This document shows positions 58,714-64,000 of a DNA stretch of 64,000 nucleotides, in pieces; positions within the stretch are counted from its first letter, which is position 1; every line of letters begins with the position of its first letter. Source of the DNA: Verrucomicrobium sp. GTDB lineage: Bacteria; Verrucomicrobiota; Verrucomicrobiia; Methylacidiphilales; UBA1321. The translations under genes were made by a program, and so were the position numbers. Location: assembly GCA_017849585.1 (NCBI GenBank), contig JAFIGT010000030.1, forward strand, positions 124,001 to 188,000, written 5' to 3'. The notes beneath the pieces are model-generated. The model was not told the DNA's origin, did not search any database, and worked only from the letters and a program-made list of their open reading frames with translations.

Positions 58714-59649
58714 TTACCAAGGAAGCAAATTCCAGAGCAGGAGAACTTCGAGGGTAAAAAGAACGCCAAGAAAACCGATGCCGCGGAGCGAGATCGCATT
58801 CGTCCCGCTTTTCGGATAAAGCCACCAGCCGAACCAGCGCACGAAAAGCGGCATCGTGAGGAAACTTGTCAGCGCCACGCTCACCACGTTGCCCAGAAAC
58901 ATGGCGGGTGAAGAGCGCAGCCCCCAAGCGCCCAGCATCGGACTCAGAAATCGCATCTCCAGCATCACGATGGGAAAGAGTCCCAGCAACACCAACAGCG
59001 CTGTTTTCCAATCCGGAGGTGCCTTTCCGGTCCGTGGATCGACCGGCACCCATCCCGGAAACGATGTACCCAGCCGCAGGAGTTCCTCGCTCTGAATAAA
59101 CTCCTTCGATTCGGCCAACAACGTCCGCCGCTCCGGTGCCCGCATCCATGCCTCCAGATGCTCCGCACTGTCGTAGCGCAGAATGGATGTCCAATGCCCC
59201 GCTCCGCCACTCGCGGGAGATTGCAGGTACATACCGCGATAGCCGGGATATTGTGCCTGCGCGGCCTGCATGCGCGACGCCCACTCGCAATAGCGATTCT
59301 CCATGCCGGGTCTCACCCTCGAGAAAATGACTTCGGTCACTTCGCTGCCGGGCGATGCGCTTCCCATCGCATTGAGGCTCTCCGCAAAATCACCCGCCAA
59401 TATGGGGGCGATCTCTTCCACCAGGGCCCGTCGCTTTGGCGATTGCTGCCAGGCGATCACCGACGCTTCGGACTCGAAGTTCATGAAGATCGACCACGCC
59501 TCACCCACCACGACGTCCAAAGGAATCACATCACGACTGATAAAACCGGGAAATTGGGAGAGCGCCTTCAGATGATGCGCCTGCCATGCTGTAAAGAGCC
59601 GTTCGGACCCAGGACTGATTTCGACATTAGCAACGAGGACAAATGACAT
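58714..59649 (-). CDS. tandem antibiotic-biosynthesis-monooxygenase-like domains fused to a membrane tail
   Basis: The 311-residue protein has two ABM-like ferredoxin-fold repeats (about 1-95 and 100-195), seen as paired WQAHHLKALSQFPGF and WASRMQAAQAQYPGY stretches. Three hydrophobic helices follow (about 215-235, 248-268, 290-308). Such fusions occur as proteins of unknown function in many bacteria; heme degradation or quinol oxidation cannot be shown. It is probably attached to the inner membrane. Confidence 0.78.
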   Translation of the reverse strand: MSFVLVANVEISPGSERLFTAWQAHHLKALSQFPGFISRDVIPLDVVVGEAWSIFMNFESEASVIAWQQSPKRRALVEEIAPILAGDFAESLNAMGSASPGSEVTEVIFSRVRPGMENRYCEWASRMQAAQAQYPGYRGMYLQSPASGGAGHWTSILRYDSAEHLEAWMRAPERRTLLAESKEFIQSEELLRLGTSFPGWVPVDPRTGKAPPDWKTALLVLLGLFPIVMLEMRFLSPMLGAWGLRSSPAMFLGNVVSVALTSFLTMPLFVRWFGWWLYPKSGTNAISLRGIGFLGVLFTLEVLLLWNLLPW

Positions 59650-60060
59650 TACTATCGCTAATCCTTAGCGGTGGAATCCCCTGACACCAGATAAAACCGA
59701 ATCCATTACCCCTCGCTCGCGATTGAGGGATGAACGTCCTGACATAAATGCATTAAATTGGAGTACGCTTCAATTGATACAACAAGCAAAGAGATTACTC
59801 TGGAAAACGTATCACAATGACTCCCATTTGGACTTATTTTCCGCTCGTTCCTGACGGCAAATTATTCAACCGCACTACTTCAGTATCAACAACTTCAATG
59901 CTTGTATTGACGAGCGCTTGTCTTTTTGCTTTGTCAGACAACTTTTTCTAATTTTCTGCTCAAGACGGGACGATTGCCTTGTTGGGCGACTTGGGGGTGA
60001 AAGCACCCAGTCAGAAGGACCTGAAGATGTACGATAACCTCAAACCGTGGACCGACCGCT
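59650..60060. other. 411-nt region upstream of the hybrid kinase
   Basis: It holds the divergent upstream regions of the monooxygenase-like gene and the kinase. Two ORF halves in one frame (59817-59951 and 59952-60068) are separated by a TAA and are described elsewhere. A GGGTG/CACCC hairpin with an AAAG loop lies near 59995-60009. No clear promoter or terminator is seen. Confidence 0.45.
59817..59951 (+). CDS. possible 44-residue small protein
   Basis: The ORF begins MTPIWTYFPLVPDGKLFNRT and continues with a hydrophobic stretch (MLVLTSACLFALS). No Shine-Dalgarno is visible. After its TAA the same frame is open for 38 more codons (FSAQDGTIALLGDLG... to WTDRFD) and ends inside the start of the kinase gene. 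It could be a decayed or recoded small gene, or chance. Confidence 0.2.
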   Translation: MTPIWTYFPLVPDGKLFNRTTSVSTTSMLVLTSACLFALSDNFF

Positions 60061-62082
60061 TTGATTAAACCTCTGCCAACGACCCCGAATCCGCCCGAAG
60101 TAAACGGCCACGACATCAGTCCAGAGCCGTCTACAAAGGCTTTGAAGACGTGCCGGATTCTGCTCGTCGAGGATAATCCCCTCGAGGCGCGACTCTTTCA
60201 ACGCGCCCTGACCGATGCCTGGGCCCGCAGCCGGGTGCAACTGAAGTTCGAAATCGTCCATGCCGAGCGCCTCGCACGCGCCTGTCAGCTACTTGAAACC
60301 CACTCGATCGATATTATTCTCCTGGATGCCACCCTTCCCGACGCCACGGGGCCGGAAAACATCGACCTCATTCGTCAGGAGGCCGCTAATATTCCCGTCA
60401 TTCTCATGACCGGCCTCGACGATGCCGCTGTGGTGGCAGAAGCCATCCGACGCGGAGCCCACGATTGCCTCGTCAAAAGCCGGTACGACGGCGTTCATAT
60501 TGCCCGCACCATCGGCCATGCCGTCGAACGGCATCAACTCCAGTCCCAGATCGAACGTCAGGCGGGAGAGATCAACCGCCACGAAAGCAATTTTCAGAAC
60601 ATCGTCGCCGTCGCACGCGATGGCATGGTCATTCTCAACGAAGAAGAAGCCGTCTGCTTCCTCAACCCGATGGCCGAAATGCTCCTCGGCAAATCCGAGA
60701 GCGAACTCCTCGCGCAGCCCTTCGATTACTCCGTCAATCTCGATCAACCTGTCGAGATCGACCTTGTGCGCAACGGCCAGGAACGCACCCTCGAAATGAG
60801 CGCCGTGGAGATCGACTGGATGGGCAAGCCCTGCCGCCTGATCACCCTGCGCGATGTGACCGAACACAAGCGTCTCGTCCAGGAGAAGGCGCTGCTGGAG
60901 CGACGCCTGCTCGAAAGCCAGCGTCTCGAAAGTCTCGGCATCATGGCCAGCAGCATCGTCCATGATTTCAACAATCTCCTCACCGCCATCATGGGCAGCG
61001 CTGGAGCTGCCCGCATCGAAATACCCGAAAGCTCACCCTTGCAGGAAGACCTCCAGGAAATTGAAAACTCCTGCCAGCGCGCCGCGGACATCTGCAAGCA
61101 AATGCTCGCCTATTCCGGCAGCAAGAGCGCCGCGGCCGTACAACCCATCGACCTCAACGCCCTCGTGCGCGAGACCAGTTCGCTCCTTCAACACTCCGTC
61201 TCCAAACGCGCGACCATCGATCACAAGTTTATCAAGGACCTGCCCGCGGTTCTCGGAGACCAGACCCAGCTCCGCCAGATCATCATGAATCTGGTTATCA
61301 ACGCTTCCGAAGCCATTGGCAAAAAAAACGGGGCCATCCGCATCGCCACCACTCAATCCAATCTCACCGATGATCTCCTCCGCACGGAAGGCCGCGGCCA
61401 TCCCCACCTCAAGGCCGGACAATACGTCTGCCTCGAGGTTTCCGACAACGGCTGCGGCATGCCTCCTGATGTGATGAAGAAGATATTCGATCCCTTCTTC
61501 AGCACCAAAAACACCGGTCGCGGCGTCGGCCTCTGCGCCGTCGCCCAGATCGTCAAGCAACACAACGGTCTCATCACCGTCTCCAGCCAGCCCAATCAGG
61601 GCACCACGTTCCGCCTCCACCTGCCCTGCGCCGGCGAACGCAAACCCAATCTTCCGGCGACCACTCCAGCTCCGGCCAAAGCATGGAAAGGCCACGGCAC
61701 GGTTCTGGTCGTAGATGACGAACTCGGGGTACGCACGGCGATCGCCCGCATTCTCAAACATCTCGGTTTCGACACCATCGTCGCCTGCGACGGACGCGAC
61801 GGACTTGCCAAGTTCCGCACTCACATGGAAAAAATCGATTGCGTCCTCATGGATCTCACCATGCCGCAACTCGACGGCAAGGAAGCGTGCTCGGAGATTC
61901 TCAAGATCAAACCCAAGATACCGATTCTGCTCATGAGCGGCTTCAGCGCCGAGGAAGCCTGCCAGCGCTTCGCCGATACCGGCATCTCCGGCTTCCTGCA
62001 AAAACCCTTTGACCATGCCAAGCTCACCAAGGCTTTCCGCTCCATCCTCGAAGGCAAAGTTGAACCAGCACCCAGTAGCTGA
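60061..62082 (+). CDS. hybrid sensor histidine kinase (REC-PAS-HisKA-HATPase-REC)
   Basis: The 673-residue protein lacks membrane helices and is cytosolic. The first receiver (about 31-150) has LLVEDNPLEA and Asp89 in LLDATLPD. A PAS domain (about 176-270) precedes the dimerisation helix with His301 in SSIVHDFNNLL. The ATP-binding domain shows NLVINASEA, SDNGCGMPP and GRGVGLCAV. The second receiver (about 547-665) has VVDDELGVRTA and Asp598 in LMDLTMP. The TTG start at 60061 is chosen because an in-frame stop lies at 60022 and no ATG is near. The N-terminal receiver suggests input from another kinase. Confidence 0.92.
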   Translation: MIKPLPTTPNPPEVNGHDISPEPSTKALKTCRILLVEDNPLEARLFQRALTDAWARSRVQLKFEIVHAERLARACQLLETHSIDIILLDATLPDATGPENIDLIRQEAANIPVILMTGLDDAAVVAEAIRRGAHDCLVKSRYDGVHIARTIGHAVERHQLQSQIERQAGEINRHESNFQNIVAVARDGMVILNEEEAVCFLNPMAEMLLGKSESELLAQPFDYSVNLDQPVEIDLVRNGQERTLEMSAVEIDWMGKPCRLITLRDVTEHKRLVQEKALLERRLLESQRLESLGIMASSIVHDFNNLLTAIMGSAGAARIEIPESSPLQEDLQEIENSCQRAADICKQMLAYSGSKSAAAVQPIDLNALVRETSSLLQHSVSKRATIDHKFIKDLPAVLGDQTQLRQIIMNLVINASEAIGKKNGAIRIATTQSNLTDDLLRTEGRGHPHLKAGQYVCLEVSDNGCGMPPDVMKKIFDPFFSTKNTGRGVGLCAVAQIVKQHNGLITVSSQPNQGTTFRLHLPCAGERKPNLPATTPAPAKAWKGHGTVLVVDDELGVRTAIARILKHLGFDTIVACDGRDGLAKFRTHMEKIDCVLMDLTMPQLDGKEACSEILKIKPKIPILLMSGFSAEEACQRFADTGISGFLQKPFDHAKLTKAFRSILEGKVEPAPSS

Positions 62083-62260
62083 TTGGCTCCGCAAATCGCT
62101 TCAAGACTTTCGCAGTCATCTCGTGTATCCAGATCAGATTAAGGAGCGGCGTTTCTCATCCTCCTTTAATCTACGTCAGTCAGCGTAATCAGCAGACTTC
62201 CCCTTCACACCTTCCTCATTTCGCGGTTGGAAATTGGTATTCGCGTCTTATCCTCTTCCC

Positions 62261-63058
62261 ATGCCCGAACTCGCCGAGGTCGACTACTTCCGCAAGCAAT
62301 GGAACCCCGCCCTCGGGCATTGCATCGACAACGTCATCCTTCACCCCAAGAGCCGCGTCTTTCGCGGCGTCGACACATCCCGACTGATCCACGCGCTCAC
62401 CGGCTCCACGCTTGAAACCTCGCATGCCCATGGCAAGCAAATGCTCTTCGAATTCCGTGGCGGTCACTGGCTCGGACTCCATCTTGGTATGACCGGAAAG
62501 CTCCGCCTCGAACCGAGAGGACTCCCGCCCCAAAAACACGATCGTCTCATTCTCGTTCAGGCCAAACATGCCTGCGTCTTTTCCGACCCGCGCCACTTCG
62601 GCCGCGTGCGATTCGACGAGGGTACCGAGCCGCCTGCATGGTGGCGCAACCTTCCTCCGGCAGTGACCTCAAAGGACTTTACCCATGATCTTCTCGCCGC
62701 GTTTTTCAAACGGCGCGCCAAGACCCCGCTCAAAGCCGCCCTCCTCATGCAGGAACGATTCCCGGGCATTGGCAACTGGATGGCCGACGAAATCCTCTGG
62801 CGTACGAAAATTCACCCGAGCCGCTCCGCCGGTTCACTCGACACCGCCGAAACCAAGCTTCTCTGGAAAAACCTCCGCGATATTTCCCGCCAGGCTCTCC
62901 GGCTCATCGGTACCGACTGGTCCGATCCGCCCAACACATGGCTCTTCAATCACCGCTGGAAAAACGACAACCATTGTCCCCGCTGCGGCACCAAGCTCAC
63001 CCGCCGCGAAATCGGCGGTCGCACCACATGCTTCTGTACGAAATGCCAAGCGGCGTGA
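62261..63058 (+). CDS. mutM: formamidopyrimidine-DNA glycosylase
   Basis: Fpg removes oxidised purines such as 8-oxoguanine and nicks the DNA. From the ATG at 62261 the 265 residues start PELAEVDYF, where Pro2 is the nucleophile and Glu3 the acid. TPLKAALLMQERFPGIGNWMADEILW, shortened as QERFPGIGNWMADEILW, carries the helix-two-turn-helix, and the C-terminal zinc finger is CPRCGTKL and CFCTKC. Pairing of LAEV instead of the usual LPEV is a mild deviation. The start leaves 178 nt to the kinase gene. Confidence 0.94.
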   Translation: MPELAEVDYFRKQWNPALGHCIDNVILHPKSRVFRGVDTSRLIHALTGSTLETSHAHGKQMLFEFRGGHWLGLHLGMTGKLRLEPRGLPPQKHDRLILVQAKHACVFSDPRHFGRVRFDEGTEPPAWWRNLPPAVTSKDFTHDLLAAFFKRRAKTPLKAALLMQERFPGIGNWMADEILWRTKIHPSRSAGSLDTAETKLLWKNLRDISRQALRLIGTDWSDPPNTWLFNHRWKNDNHCPRCGTKLTRREIGGRTTCFCTKCQAA

Positions 63059-63108
63059 CGATAACGCCCGCCATTGGTCAAGAAGAGCACGAGAAGCCTA
63101 GCCGCCTG

Positions 63109-64000
63109 CTAAATCGTCCGCCCGGCTTGGCGCACCAGATCCTTGAACCACTTCAGGCAGGAACCCGTTTCGGGATGGGTCAGATAATCGTTCAACGGCA
63201 TGTCGAGCCGCTTGCTCCAGTTCGACTCATTGCATGAGCCGGGCAGATTGAACCGCTGTGCTGTACCCAGAATGTCAGTCACCATGAAGATTGTCATGCA
63301 GCTCGGGGATTCGAGCAGCGCGCGGACAAAGGCCGCATGCAATACTTCGTTCCAGACCTTCGGCGGATTCTTGTCGTCCAAGCCCAACCAACGCATCAGG
63401 CGCTGCACGTCCAGCCACGCCTCATGGCCATCGCGACCGTGCCAGCGTTTGACCAGATCTTCAAAGTACGAGACCAGCGGCGCGTGATCGTGCGTGCCAT
63501 AAGTGGCCAGAGAAAGCGCCGGGTACGTCTCGCGTGGTTTGAACTCCCGATCCTCGTCACTGATGCGCTCGAAAATGGGAATGACAAAACCGGGAATGCC
63601 CAGCTTTTGCAGCAAGGGCCGGACATACTTCGGCACCACGCCGAGATCTTCCGCCACCACGCCAACCGATCCCGCCGCGTCGAGTACCATGCGCAGGAGT
63701 TCCTCGCCTTGGGCCTCGTTGATCTTGGCAAACGACTCCGGTTCATCCGGTCCCGGCAGAAATTGCGGCAGCCGGCCTTCGGTCATCGCTTTCACCTGTT
63801 CCGGCTGCAGATCGACGAATACGCCGTTATCTTTCGGCAACCAAGGAAAGGAATAAATGCGGAAAAAGCCCAGTACGTGATCAATGCGGAAATCGTGGAA
63901 ACAGGCGGAAATCAACCGCACGCGCTGACGCCACCAGGCAAAGTTTTCATTTCGGTGCGCATCCCAATAGTACAGCGGAATGCCCCAGTTCTGTCCCCAT
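63109..64000 (-). CDS. malQ: 4-alpha-glucanotransferase, 5' truncated
   Basis: MalQ transfers alpha-1,4-glucan segments in maltodextrin and glycogen metabolism. The frame is open to the window edge, so the N-terminal half is missing; about 297 codons are visible. The window-edge part reads WGQNWGIPLYYWD and ENFAWWRQRVR, and then FRIDHVLGFFRIY holds the nucleophile Asp. VAEDLGVVP provides the acid/base Glu and ATYGTHDHAPL the third acidic residue. Family GH77. The next gene upstream lies outside the window. Confidence 0.95.
   Translation of the reverse strand, partial: WGQNWGIPLYYWDAHRNENFAWWRQRVRLISACFHDFRIDHVLGFFRIYSFPWLPKDNGVFVDLQPEQVKAMTEGRLPQFLPGPDEPESFAKINEAQGEELLRMVLDAAGSVGVVAEDLGVVPKYVRPLLQKLGIPGFVIPIFERISDEDREFKPRETYPALSLATYGTHDHAPLVSYFEDLVKRWHGRDGHEAWLDVQRLMRWLGLDDKNPPKVWNEVLHAAFVRALLESPSCMTIFMVTDILGTAQRFNLPGSCNESNWSKRLDMPLNDYLTHPETGSCLKWFKDLVRQAGRTI

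Noticed and set aside
1-64000. tRNA, rRNA, insertion sequences, integrases or phage genes
   Set aside because: None was recognised on either strand; reading by eye could miss a divergent tRNA, and a tRNAscan-SE run would settle it.

Overview
The window looks like a chromosome segment of a Verrucomicrobiota bacterium, probably a Chthoniobacter/Spartobacteria-like soil or plant-litter organism. The evidence is a complete four-gene cassette of the Verru_Chthon A-D type (2841-7410), an H-X9-DG pseudopilin, a PEP-CTERM protein with autotransporter-type beta-strand repeats, a coaE-rho pair, and several secreted glycoside hydrolases and a sulfatase. These assignments rest on motifs read by eye; no database search was run.

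Layout. 1-2594: biosynthetic genes (dapB fragment, folK, panB) and a HAD phosphatase. 2841-7410: the pseudopilin cassette, behind a strong promoter almost touching its first codon. 7531-23573: an A+T-richer catabolic island. It holds a glycoside hydrolase split into two in-frame neighbouring ORFs, a pseudopilin, a sulfatase, a LacI-type regulator, a PEP-CTERM repeat protein, a TIM-barrel protein, an MFS transporter, an AraC regulator and a GH2 beta-mannosidase. 23574-30606: envelope proteins, galE, rho, coaE and a parvulin lipoprotein with a clear terminator. 31138-34539: a large paralogue of the split glycoside hydrolase, here as one polypeptide. 34576-42492: deacetylase/class D beta-lactamase-like pair, DUF192, pabC-pabB, M16 protease, dGTPase and an LptF/G permease. 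42639-48123: a complete peptide-type ABC importer. 48139-53297: five genes (MoxR, DUF58, transglutaminase, uracil-DNA glycosylase, membrane protein) linked by 4-nt overlaps. 53486-64000: a zinc-ribbon coiled-coil protein, a CHASE2 cyclase, a sugar isomerase-like protein, a deaminase, a monooxygenase-membrane fusion, a hybrid histidine kinase, Fpg, and a malQ fragment.

The main discovery is a local regulon. Five copies of a 14-bp pseudo-palindrome (TGTTAATGTGAACA or one mismatch) sit upstream of the split hydrolase, the sulfatase/LacI divergent pair, the PEP-CTERM protein, the TIM-barrel protein and the MFS transporter. Read in the direction of the controlled gene, every copy is followed after exactly 11 nt by TTG, usually as a TTGTGA-like -35 element. 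The fixed phase argues for a real promoter architecture, and the LacI-family regulator encoded inside the set is the leading candidate to bind it. The island then reads as a coordinated system for sensing, cleaving, desulfating and importing a complex, possibly sulfated or mannose-containing, glycan with its own surface proteins.

Other notable signals are a 48-bp double-hairpin repeat at the 3' ends of two unrelated genes, a three-fold operator-like array before the isomerase-like gene, a long disordered extension on Rho, and a start codon buried in a perfect 11-bp hairpin. No tRNA, rRNA, insertion sequence, CRISPR array or phage gene was recognised.
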